From Flavitalea plasmicola (GTDB taxonomy: Bacteria; Bacteroidota; Bacteroidia; Chitinophagales; Chitinophagaceae), in assembly GCF_030546645.1 (NCBI RefSeq), contig NZ_JAUOTO010000007.1, positions 62,001 through 126,000 on the forward strand: a stretch of 64,000 nucleotides of DNA. The letters run 5' to 3'. Below the pieces are notes generated by a model that saw only the letters and a list, made by a program, of their open reading frames with translations, made no database searches and was not told where the DNA came from. Positions 53,195 through 61,528 of this stretch are shown in pieces. Each line of letters starts with the position of its first letter. Within the stretch, counting starts at the first letter, position 1. The position numbers were made by a program, and so were the translations under genes.

Positions 53195-53205
53195 AGTGAC
53201 TGATT

Positions 53206-56200
53206 TTAAAAGACTACATTTAAGTTGATGCCATAGCTACGGGTAGTGGGCGACTGGAGACCATGTTCCCGGGAAATCACATTAAACTGATCACGGCCGG
53301 GAAATTGGTCCACATCCAGGTCTTTGAACGCACTAGGGAAAAAGTATAGCAGGTTCCTGCCCACCAGGGAAACATCTACGCGGTTAATAAAGGACCTATG
53401 CAACCATTTTGCGGGCAGTGAGTAGGTAATGACCACTTCACGGAGTTTCGCATAGGTCTTGTTCACCATCGTATGTTGGGGATCGTTATAGAAGCTGCTG
53501 ACATAATCCTGTACCCAGACCGTGGCAGAATCATTCTGTCTGAACGTAAGACTTTTGCTGTTACTGATGACCCCTGTTGCCGGGTCGTACTGGATCTGGC
53601 CCGATCCCCCCGAGCCCGCCACCTGCACACCGTCGCCGCCGAGGATAGGGCGGCCGTTAGCATCTCTTGCCTCCTTATTATGTGTGGGATTCTTGGGATC
53701 CGGACCGAAATAACCTGCATCAGCCATGTGCTGGGATTCATAAAGCCTTGCCTGTCCGATCTTGCCAGTTGCGGTATTCAGTCCGCGGCCGCCTTCCGTG
53801 AGTTTGCGCAGCACATAGTCCTGCAGCCGTCCGCCTACCATGCCGTCGAACTGGAAACTAAAGCTGAAGGATCCATAGGAGAACTTATTGTTGATACCCC
53901 AGGCCCAGTCAGGATCGGCATGTCCCAAATATTGGGCTTTGGGCAGATAAATGGGGAACCCGGACTCATCATGGATCACTTTCCCATCGGGGGTCATTGC
54001 TTCATAATTACCGAACAGCTTGTCTACACGATCTCCAACATGATAGGGATAACCAGTCCCGTTGTTCATCTCTTTAGCGCCACCGGCAAAGGCAGAAAAG
54101 ACTTCCTTGTACGTTGACCAGTTGACCAGAACATCCCAACGGAAGCTGTTGCTCAGTTGTATGGGCGTGCCTGTAACAGAAAGTTCTGCGCCCGTCCTTT
54201 TCGTAGTAAGCCCATTGGTGACGATATAGCTGATGCCGCTGGTTTCCGATACATATTGATTGGAGATCTTGGGGCCATCCTTGTATTGGAACCAGGTACC
54301 GCTGAAGCCCAGGCGATTGTGGAGAAAACGCGCATCCAGGCCGAACTCATAGTTGGTACGGGTGCTGGGTTTGATGCCCGGGCTGATGGTATAGTTAGGC
54401 GCATCGGCGCCGGAAACGTTGTTATACACCGGATAGGTCGTATAAGGCGGTGCAGAAAGTGAGTAAGTGGGCCCGTCATATGGCGTATAATATCCTGTTC
54501 CGTAGCCTACAGGGCTGGCTATACCCAGGCTCTGAAAAGCGGTGCCCGCATAAGCTGTAGTACCTCCATCCTTCACAGTGGCAAAGCTGCCGCGCAGTTT
54601 GAGGAAGGTAATGGCGGATGGCAGCGTGATATAGTCCGACAACGGCGTGCTCAGAGACACGGAAGGATAAAAATAAGCGTTCTTCCCCACCGGCAGGGCG
54701 CTGGTCTTGTCTAACCGTCCCGTAGTGGACACCGTGAAATAATTCTTATAGGTGAGGTCCACCGAATAGTAGGCGCTTAAGAGCAAAAGATTGGAATTAT
54801 ACGAATAAGAACGCACCGACTTGAGGCTGTTGGCGAAAGTATAAACATTAGGCACCACCAGCTGGTCCGTGCTGGTATAGCTGGACTCGTATTTCATGTT
54901 GCGGGCTGAGCCACCGCCAAAGGCGCTGATGGAGATGCCGCTGTTGTTGATATTCTCCTTGTTCAGGCGCAGGAGCAGCTCGGTATTGTTCTCCCACAGG
55001 TCGCGCCGGTCCTCCCGGTAATTACCGTGGTTGTGCTCGTCTCCATACGGGTGCGCGGAAAATGGCAGCTTTTCATTACGCAGCACATTATAAGTGGTCA
55101 TATTGCTCCGTAGCATGATATCCAGGCCCTTGTTGATCTTATAGGTAAACGCGGCCCAGCCGTAAAGGTCGTTCTTATAATGACCCCGCAGCCATTCATA
55201 GCTGCTGAACCAGGGATTGTGGTAGCGCTTGTATTCCGCGAAATTGGATTGAATGCCTGCCTTGCCCGGTTTCCAATAATTGCGGATATTGGGGTCCTGG
55301 ACATTCCAGTCAGCGCCCGTCCAGATATCGATATTGTAGATGATGCTGTTGGGACCGTAGGCGACATCGGGAATATTCGGGGTGAACTGACGGTTGTAAT
55401 TGATATTGGCCTCGACCTTGAACCTATCGGAAACATTGTAGCTGCCCAGGACGTTCAGGTTCAGCGTATTCAGACTGGTGTTTGGGGTAATGCCACGCTG
55501 GTAGCCATTGGACACGGACATCCGTACCGTGGACTTGTCGGTCACCGAAGAGAAGTTGATATTATTCGTAGTTAACAGACCGGCCTGAACGAAATTTTGA
55601 AGATTGTCCTTGCCGCGCGCTACCCAGGGAGTGGGTTTGATATTACCCGTAAATGTTTTTACATTAGGACCGAAGCTGGTGGTATAAGTGGCATTGGGGT
55701 CATAGGCACCATCGTATTGCGGCAACAGTCTGCCATCCAGGCGGGGCCCCCATACATCATAGTCTTTGTCGTTCCTGCCGGAACCGGTGCCATTAGCCAG
55801 GTAGTCGCCGAAGGCATATTGTTGATTGTCACCTCCGCCGTACTCATTCTGTACACGGGGAATGGCGATAAAACCTTTGTTCATCTGCGTGCTGGAATTG
55901 ATCTCCACCGTCCAGCCTTTGCCATTCTTTTTTCCGCGTTTGGTTGAAATGAGAATAGCCCCGTTAATGCCCCGGCTGCCATATAGCGCTGCGGCAGTGG
56001 GCCCTTTCAATACTGAATAGGTTTCGATGTCATCAGGGCTGATATTCCAGGTATCCGAATTGATGGGAATGCCGTCTACAACATAGAAATTCAGCGGCGA
56101 TCCCCGCAGCAGGACAGTGGGGGAGGCCAGCATTTCCTGGCTGATGCCCACGTTGAGACCCGCCACTTTGCCCGTTAAGCCATTAATGGGGTTGGGCTCC

Positions 56201-56610
56201 CTGGCTTTCAGAAGATCGTCGCCCTTCACTTCCTGGACCGAGTAGCCGATGCGCTTGGCCTCTTTACGGATGCCGAGGGCGGTGACTACCACCTCGTTCA
56301 GGTTCTTTGTATCTGCCTTAACGGTAATAGTAAGCGTACTTTCATCACCCAGCACTATCTCTTTCGACGTGATCCCCACTCCTGAGATGAGGAGCACATC
56401 CGCGTTACGCGCCTTGATGGTAAACCGGCCGTCTACATCTGTGGAGGTCCCGGACTTAGATCCCCTGATCAATACCGATGCCCCGGCCACTGGGCTTTGG
56501 TCCGTCTCCGATAACACCCGCCCGCTAACGGGTCGCTGCGCATGAACGAGCAGGGGCAGACAAAATAGCAATAACCAGACCCCTTGCAAAAGGGTAGATC
56601 TTTTTCTCAT
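53206..56610 (-). CDS. SusC/RagA-like TonB-dependent transporter
   Basis: 1134 residues. Signal peptide, CarboxypepD-regulatory-like domain (SGRVLSETDQSPVAGASVLI), TonB box (NEVVVTALG), plug with NFYVVDGIPINS and LKGPTAAALYGSRGINGAIL, then barrel, ending in NLNVVF. It is the outer membrane pore of the SusCD pair and the first gene of the phosphonate operon. The 203-bp gap upstream has only a weak -7 candidate (TAATTTCG, complement of 56656-56663). Confidence 0.94.
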   Translation of the reverse strand: MRKRSTLLQGVWLLLFCLPLLVHAQRPVSGRVLSETDQSPVAGASVLIRGSKSGTSTDVDGRFTIKARNADVLLISGVGITSKEIVLGDESTLTITVKADTKNLNEVVVTALGIRKEAKRIGYSVQEVKGDDLLKAREPNPINGLTGKVAGLNVGISQEMLASPTVLLRGSPLNFYVVDGIPINSDTWNISPDDIETYSVLKGPTAAALYGSRGINGAILISTKRGKKNGKGWTVEINSSTQMNKGFIAIPRVQNEYGGGDNQQYAFGDYLANGTGSGRNDKDYDVWGPRLDGRLLPQYDGAYDPNATYTTSFGPNVKTFTGNIKPTPWVARGKDNLQNFVQAGLLTTNNINFSSVTDKSTVRMSVSNGYQRGITPNTSLNTLNLNVLGSYNVSDRFKVEANINYNRQFTPNIPDVAYGPNSIIYNIDIWTGADWNVQDPNIRNYWKPGKAGIQSNFAEYKRYHNPWFSSYEWLRGHYKNDLYGWAAFTYKINKGLDIMLRSNMTTYNVLRNEKLPFSAHPYGDEHNHGNYREDRRDLWENNTELLLRLNKENINNSGISISAFGGGSARNMKYESSYTSTDQLVVPNVYTFANSLKSVRSYSYNSNLLLLSAYYSVDLTYKNYFTVSTTGRLDKTSALPVGKNAYFYPSVSLSTPLSDYITLPSAITFLKLRGSFATVKDGGTTAYAGTAFQSLGIASPVGYGTGYYTPYDGPTYSLSAPPYTTYPVYNNVSGADAPNYTISPGIKPSTRTNYEFGLDARFLHNRLGFSGTWFQYKDGPKISNQYVSETSGISYIVTNGLTTKRTGAELSVTGTPIQLSNSFRWDVLVNWSTYKEVFSAFAGGAKEMNNGTGYPYHVGDRVDKLFGNYEAMTPDGKVIHDESGFPIYLPKAQYLGHADPDWAWGINNKFSYGSFSFSFQFDGMVGGRLQDYVLRKLTEGGRGLNTATGKIGQARLYESQHMADAGYFGPDPKNPTHNKEARDANGRPILGGDGVQVAGSGGSGQIQYDPATGVISNSKSLTFRQNDSATVWVQDYVSSFYNDPQHTMVNKTYAKLREVVITYSLPAKWLHRSFINRVDVSLVGRNLLYFFPSAFKDLDVDQFPGRDQFNVISREHGLQSPTTRSYGINLNVVF

Positions 56611-56813
56611 ATTACAGTAGTTTTTAGTTGCACTAAATGATGGATCATTGTGCGGCGAAATTATCCGGGCAGTATGAAGGGAAGGTTAGGCCGTCTTTAA
56701 GAAAATGTTAATAGTTTACAAATACTAAACCAATGTTAAGTATTTATAAAATCCTTCCAACGGTATGGCGGGCAAATAATAATTGATTATTTTCTTGATA
56801 AGACTGCGCAGGA

Positions 56814-57383
56814 TCAGAAGAGATAGAAGACAAGGACCAGCGCTTCCGTAGTACCGACGTTCTTCAGCCGGTGGGGGGCACGGCCGTCAAAAAAAAGCGT
56901 ATCGCCTTCTTCCAGGGTGAAGGTCTCTTTTTCCACCTGGTACTCTACTTTTCCCTTTAATATATACTTACATTCAAAGGCGTCCGTGCTGATCATCTGC
57001 TTACGGCCGGCATTCCGTTTCAATTCCAGCAGGACCACATCCGCAGCCTGGCTGGCAACGCTGCGGGTAAGTATGCGTTTGTACGAGAAACCTTTCACGG
57101 GCTCCTTCTCAAAAAGCTTTTCCTGGCCCTTGCGGATAATGAGGACATTCCCTTTATTGGCGGCATCGTGCATGTCTTCGAAAAAGGTCTTCAGGTCCTC
57201 GTCAAGGGAATGGATGATATTGAACAGTACGGGAAGGGAAGGGACGGTACGGTTATTCTCGATCTGGGAGATCAGTCCCTTGCTGACCCCGGCCTTGTTG
57301 GCCAGCTGTTCCAGCGTGACATTCTTCTGTGTTCTTTTGGTCTTGATCTTATCGCCCAGCAGTAATATCAGTTCTTCATTCAT
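56814..57383 (-). CDS. XRE-family regulator with cupin domain
   Basis: 189 residues. N-terminal XRE HTH (about 8-60: KNVTLEQLANKAGVSKGLISQI) and C-terminal cupin (about 105-189: FECKYILKGKVEYQVEK, EEGDTLFFDGRAPHRLKNVG). Such proteins sense small molecules through the cupin and control nearby genes; here the SusCD-phosphonate operon downstream and the phosphatase upstream are candidates. A 10-bp direct repeat lies just upstream of its own start. Confidence 0.9.
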   Translation of the reverse strand: MNEELILLLGDKIKTKRTQKNVTLEQLANKAGVSKGLISQIENNRTVPSLPVLFNIIHSLDEDLKTFFEDMHDAANKGNVLIIRKGQEKLFEKEPVKGFSYKRILTRSVASQAADVVLLELKRNAGRKQMISTDAFECKYILKGKVEYQVEKETFTLEEGDTLFFDGRAPHRLKNVGTTEALVLVFYLF

Positions 57384-57408
57384 ACAGCATGCCCTTTATT
57401 GCAGGCAG

Positions 57409-57428
57409 CCAAGATACTCCAAGATACT
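57409..57428 (-). repeat. Tandem 10-bp repeat upstream of the XRE-cupin gene
   Basis: Two perfect adjacent copies of CCAAGATACT (minus strand AGTATCTTGG), 25 bp from the start codon. Each contains TATCTTGG, one mismatch from the -7 element TAnnTTTG. It could be an operator for autoregulation overlapping the promoter. Confidence 0.6.
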
Positions 57429-57449
57429 CAAAATGATATTAAATGAATA

Positions 57450-59306
57450 TTAAAGTCCGAATGCCTGTAATATCCTCGTGAAGACGGCGGTATTCTCATA
57501 CACACCCCTGAAAAGTCCCGACCGGGGGCCATAAGCGAATACAGGCACGGGAATGGCCGTATGGTCATTGGTCGAGAATTGCCCTCCCACATATCCTCTC
57601 CGGTAATCCCCGTCCATCAGGGTAAGTCCGCCTGTCTCATGATCAGCCGTCACGATCACCAGCGTCCCTCCATCCCTGTCCGCAAAACGCAAAGCCTCTC
57701 CCACCGTCTTATCGAAATCCATCACTTCCATCGCCACATACGGCAGGTCGTTTGCATGGCCGCCATAATCCACCTGGGCCCCTTCCGTCATGATAAAAAA
57801 TCCCGGCTTATTGCGGGACAGCAGATCGAGGGTTTTGTTAAATGCCTTTTGCAGCCAGTCACCCCTGCCATCCAGCATGGACTTGCCCGCCCTTGCCTCC
57901 ACGACGATCCACTTTTTATCCGTTCCGGCGCGAACACTATCTATCGCAGGAACAATGGTGTATTCCGGTTGCAACACCCGTAACAGGCTGTCTGTCACAG
58001 CCGCTTTTTTGCCTTCATTCAGGATAGCCACATTGTTCAGGCTTTCATCGCCCGAACCCATCAGCACGCTGATGGGCGCGTTCTTCAGATCCCGGAGGAC
58101 TGCGGTGGCATTCCCCCGCTCTGACTGATGGGCATAGAAGTCGGCCGGCGTAGCATCGGCGATATCCCCGCAGGTCACCAGGCCTGTCCGGATCTTCCGC
58201 TTTTCCAGGATCACGGGCAGCAGGGGCAGGGCCTTGCCGGTATGATCCACGCCGACAAAACGGTTGTTCGTCTTTTCGCCGGAAGAGAACGCAGTGGAGC
58301 CCGGAGCCGAATCCGTCACATAGCTGTCATAGCTGCTGGTCTTCGACAGCCCGATGTTCCGCATGGTAAATATATTCAGTGCGGCCTTGTTGGCGGTGTA
58401 ACCCGCATACAGTTGCGCCAGGCCCGTACCATCACCGATGAGAAGAATGACATTCTTCACAGGCTTGTCCACTCCATCCGTCTTATACGTCGGTTGATAA
58501 GGCTGGTAAGCCCCCCCTCCCGTATAGGATGTCTTCGGCAGCCGGCGTAAGAAATCGGACAGCGCGGCAATATGATCCGTATTTATATAATCCACCTGCA
58601 GATGCATGAACTGGTACCAGGCATTGATAAAATCCGGCGCATCCCAAAATCGGACCGTCTTTTTCTCTTGATGGGCTTTCTTCACCGCCTCCTGCAGCCT
58701 GGCCCATTCCTTTGCAGGGATGATGCCCTTCCCGTTCCATTCGGAATAACTTTTAAAATCATCGCTGAGCATAACCACCTTATCCAAAGCTTCCTTACCG
58801 TATTGCTCCGACAATACGCCGTCGAACCAGATCCATGAAGGATAGGACGGCCACAGGAAGGAGGCAGGCCGGTTGCCCGTTATGACAAATTTGATGGCGG
58901 GATTGCCGGTCAGCTCCGGGTATTTCCTCAGCACTTCGATCAGCCGCGCAAGCGTACGGATGGAATCCGTCTTGATATCGATCAGCACCTGCAGCCCGGC
59001 CGTTGCATTCTGAAAAGGTCTGCCGCCATGCTGACGGACACAGGCCAGCAGCGGATCGAGATAATAGGTCTCCAGCGTCCTTTGCAACGCCAGCTCTTTT
59101 TCCGAATGGGCCACCACCAGCGAATCCTGGCGCAAGAATATATCCGCCTCGATAGAGCCGAACCCTTCGTTGTAGGCCAGCCGGAATGGTACTTTCTGCT
59201 CGTAATCGTTATGGGAATGGGCATTGCTGCAAGTATACGCAACGGGCTGCGCCTGCAGGCTGAAAGTCATCAGCGCCAGCAGGACGATGAGGGATCCTGA
59301 GTTCAT
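57450..59306 (-). CDS. Exported fusion of GDPD/PI-PLC-like domain and alkaline phosphatase
   Basis: 618 residues from ATG 59306 (MNSGSLIVLL), which begins a good signal peptide; the frame continues 19 codons upstream with no coding look. Residues 20-270 resemble the PI-PLC/GDPD TIM-barrel (CSNAHSHNDYEQK with the catalytic-type His pair, SIEADIFLRQ, LQVLIDIKTD). Residues 285-618 are a PhoA-type alkaline phosphatase: ILLIGDGTG, nucleophile Ser in VTDSAPGSTAFS, TEGAQVDYGGHAND, TADHETGG and TNDHTAIPV. One exported enzyme could thus cleave a phosphodiester and then remove the phosphate. It ends 66 bp before the XRE-cupin start, possibly cotranscribed with it. Confidence 0.88.
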   Translation of the reverse strand: MNSGSLIVLLALMTFSLQAQPVAYTCSNAHSHNDYEQKVPFRLAYNEGFGSIEADIFLRQDSLVVAHSEKELALQRTLETYYLDPLLACVRQHGGRPFQNATAGLQVLIDIKTDSIRTLARLIEVLRKYPELTGNPAIKFVITGNRPASFLWPSYPSWIWFDGVLSEQYGKEALDKVVMLSDDFKSYSEWNGKGIIPAKEWARLQEAVKKAHQEKKTVRFWDAPDFINAWYQFMHLQVDYINTDHIAALSDFLRRLPKTSYTGGGAYQPYQPTYKTDGVDKPVKNVILLIGDGTGLAQLYAGYTANKAALNIFTMRNIGLSKTSSYDSYVTDSAPGSTAFSSGEKTNNRFVGVDHTGKALPLLPVILEKRKIRTGLVTCGDIADATPADFYAHQSERGNATAVLRDLKNAPISVLMGSGDESLNNVAILNEGKKAAVTDSLLRVLQPEYTIVPAIDSVRAGTDKKWIVVEARAGKSMLDGRGDWLQKAFNKTLDLLSRNKPGFFIMTEGAQVDYGGHANDLPYVAMEVMDFDKTVGEALRFADRDGGTLVIVTADHETGGLTLMDGDYRRGYVGGQFSTNDHTAIPVPVFAYGPRSGLFRGVYENTAVFTRILQAFGL

Positions 59307-59434
59307 TTCGCAAGTATATACAAAAATTCCCTTCCCGCCTCTGTTAATATTCCGTTCACACAAAACTTACAATTACTTAACAACCAGGTAAAAATGAGGT
59401 AATACTTAGTATGGACCTTTGGAAAACCACAATA

Positions 59435-60274
59435 ATGGAAAAGCGACCCGTGGATGTAGTTGTTTTGTCGGACGTTCATCTTGGAACCTACGGCTGCCGG
59501 GCTAAAGAGTTGGTGAATTACCTCAAAAGCATCACGCCTAATATCCTCATCCTGAATGGCGATATCATAGATTGCTGGCAATTCTCCAAAAGGTATTTCC
59601 CTCCCGCACATATCATGGTCCTGAAGGAGATCCTTCAATTCATCACCAATGGTACGAGAGTATTCTACATCACTGGCAACCACGACGAGATGATGCGCAA
59701 GTACACCGATACCCGCATCGGCAACTTTACACTCACAGACAAGCTGGTGCTCGAGATCGACAATAAAATGACCTGGATCTTCCATGGCGACGTGTTTGAC
59801 AATACGACCAAGGGAGGCGCAAAGTTCCTCGCCAAGCTGGGCAGCAGTGGATACCAGGGGCTGATCCGCTTCAACCGTTTTATCAACTTCATCTTAAAGC
59901 TATTCGGTCGCGAGCGGGTCTCCATCTCCAAAAGAGTGATGGCAGGCGTGAACAAGGCCGTCAGCAAGATCAATGATTTCGAGCTCATTGCCGCTGAGCT
60001 CGCCATCGAAAAAAAATACGACTATGTCATCTGCGGCCACATTCACCAGCCTCAGAAAAAAGTAGTGGAAACAAAGGACGGCAAGGTCACCTACCTCAAC
60101 TCCGGAGATTGGGTGGAGCACCTGACGGCCCTGGAATACCAGCACGGCGAATGGTCCATCTTCGAATACGACGAAAAGAAATTCCCGGTAGCCGCTACCG
60201 TCGAGATGAAGCCATCCCTGAGCGTCATTACGGACGAGATCAATTTTTATATCAATTCATTAGCAGCAATATGA
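59435..60274 (+). CDS. UDP-2,3-diacylglucosamine pyrophosphatase-like phosphoesterase
   Basis: 279 residues from ATG 59435 (MEKRPVDVVV); an in-frame ATG at 59411 would add eight residues. Calcineurin-like metallophosphoesterase with DVHLG, NGDIIDCW, GNHDEMM and GHIHQP motifs, similar to LpxH-like enzymes of Bacteroidota that work in lipid A synthesis. The stop codon overlaps the start of the glycosyltransferase downstream by 4 bp. A broader substrate range than LpxH cannot be excluded. Confidence 0.87.
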   Translation: MEKRPVDVVVLSDVHLGTYGCRAKELVNYLKSITPNILILNGDIIDCWQFSKRYFPPAHIMVLKEILQFITNGTRVFYITGNHDEMMRKYTDTRIGNFTLTDKLVLEIDNKMTWIFHGDVFDNTTKGGAKFLAKLGSSGYQGLIRFNRFINFILKLFGRERVSISKRVMAGVNKAVSKINDFELIAAELAIEKKYDYVICGHIHQPQKKVVETKDGKVTYLNSGDWVEHLTALEYQHGEWSIFEYDEKKFPVAATVEMKPSLSVITDEINFYINSLAAI

Positions 60275-61308
60275 AGATTTTTTACGCAGTACAGGCCACT
60301 GGCAACGGCCATATCAGCAGGGCCATGGAGATCCTCCCTTACCTGGAACGTTATGGGAAAGTAGATCTCTTTCTCAGCGGGGCTAACAATACCCTGGAGC
60401 TGGATGCTTCCGTAAAATATCGCAGTAAGGGCCTGAGCCTTTTCTACACCAGCGTCGGCGGACTCAATTATGTGGACACGGTCCGGCAATTCTCCCCCCG
60501 GCGGCTGCTGAAGGAAGTAAAGGAGCTGCCCGTGGAAAAATATGATCTTATCCTCAACGACTTCGAGAGCATCACCTCCCTGGCCTGCGCCTATAAAAAA
60601 GTGCCTTCCGTCAATTTCGGCCACCAGGCCAGCTTTATCTCTCCCAAAGTACCCCGGCCCGCCAGGAAAGAATGGATGGGAGAATGGATCCTGCGCAACT
60701 ACGCCCGGGCCACGCAATACATTGGCCTGCATTTTAAACAATACGACGACTTCATCCTCCCGCCAGTGATCAAACGGGAGATCCTCCAGGCCGATGCGAT
60801 GGACAAAGGGCATGTCACGGTGTATCTCTCCTCTTTCAGTGATGCCGTTGTGAGCCGCTATCTCAGCCCCCTGAAGGATTACAGCTTCCAGGTCTTTTCC
60901 AAAGAAGTAAAGCAGCCCGTACAGCAAGGTAATATCCTCTTCATCCCAGTCAATAAGAACGCCTTTAATAAAAGTCTTATCTCCTGCAAAGCCATCATCA
61001 CAGGCGCAGGTTTCGAAACACCCGCGGAAGCCATGTATCTCGGGAAAAAGCTCCTGGTTATCCCTATCCGGGGACAATACGAGCAGTTCTGCAATGCGGC
61101 AGCCCTTGAAAAAATGGGCGTGCCTGTCCTGAAAGGGCTGGATGGGAATTTTGCGGCCGTCTTCGGGGCAATGATGCAGCATAAGAGATCACCAGCCCTC
61201 CGGCTGGATCATAGCACCGAGTCCATCGTCAGCTATCTCATGCATCACTGCACAGACCGGAAAAAACACCAGCTGGACCTGCTCTATCCGGAGTTCATCT
61301 TCAATTAA
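60271..61308 (+). CDS. GT28-like glycosyltransferase (MJ1255-type)
   Basis: 345 residues from ATG 60271 (MKIFYAVQATGNGHISRAME), which overlaps the LpxH-like stop (ATGA). The open frame reaches back to 60109, but that part lies inside the upstream gene and is rejected. The GNGHISR start and the C-terminal ITGAGFETPAEAMYLGKKLLV are those of the MurG/GT28-like family known as MJ1255-type. Donor and acceptor are unknown; coupling to an LpxH-like enzyme suggests a glycolipid. Confidence 0.88.
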   Translation: MKIFYAVQATGNGHISRAMEILPYLERYGKVDLFLSGANNTLELDASVKYRSKGLSLFYTSVGGLNYVDTVRQFSPRRLLKEVKELPVEKYDLILNDFESITSLACAYKKVPSVNFGHQASFISPKVPRPARKEWMGEWILRNYARATQYIGLHFKQYDDFILPPVIKREILQADAMDKGHVTVYLSSFSDAVVSRYLSPLKDYSFQVFSKEVKQPVQQGNILFIPVNKNAFNKSLISCKAIITGAGFETPAEAMYLGKKLLVIPIRGQYEQFCNAAALEKMGVPVLKGLDGNFAAVFGAMMQHKRSPALRLDHSTESIVSYLMHHCTDRKKHQLDLLYPEFIFN

Positions 61309-61431
61309 TGTAAGGATAACCATTCAGTAAACTACGCATAATGTATCCCCGCTACCTTTATACCCGCATTAATTGGTTAGTCACCCGTTAATCGATGGTT
61401 TATATATGTAGAGTTGAATTTTCTCATGCAG

Positions 61432-61463
61432 AGCCACTTCATTTCCATGACGGTGGCTTTTTT
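61432..61463 (+). terminator. Terminator after the glycosyltransferase gene
   Basis: Stem AGCCAC (61432-61437) with GTGGCT (61453-61458), loop of 15, followed by a T-run to 61463, on the plus strand about 120 bp after the stop. Weaker than the one that follows. Confidence 0.6.
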
Positions 61464-61478
61464 CATTTATGTAAGCAT

Positions 61479-61511
61479 AAAAAAAGACGAGCGGGTCGCT
61501 CGTCTTTTTTT
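61479..61511. terminator. Bidirectional terminator before the Oar-like receptor
   Basis: A 15-bp perfect stem (61479-61493 with 61497-61511), 3-nt loop, A-run and T-run on opposite sides. It lies 17 bp from the stop of the minus-strand TonB-dependent receptor and can serve both strands. Confidence 0.92.
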
Positions 61512-61528
61512 ATAGAGTCTCTATTTAT

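Noticed and set aside
60109-60270. N-terminal extension of the GT28-like gene
   Set aside because: The region lies in another frame of the LpxH-like gene; the ATG at 60271 overlaps its stop and starts the conserved GNGHISR segment.
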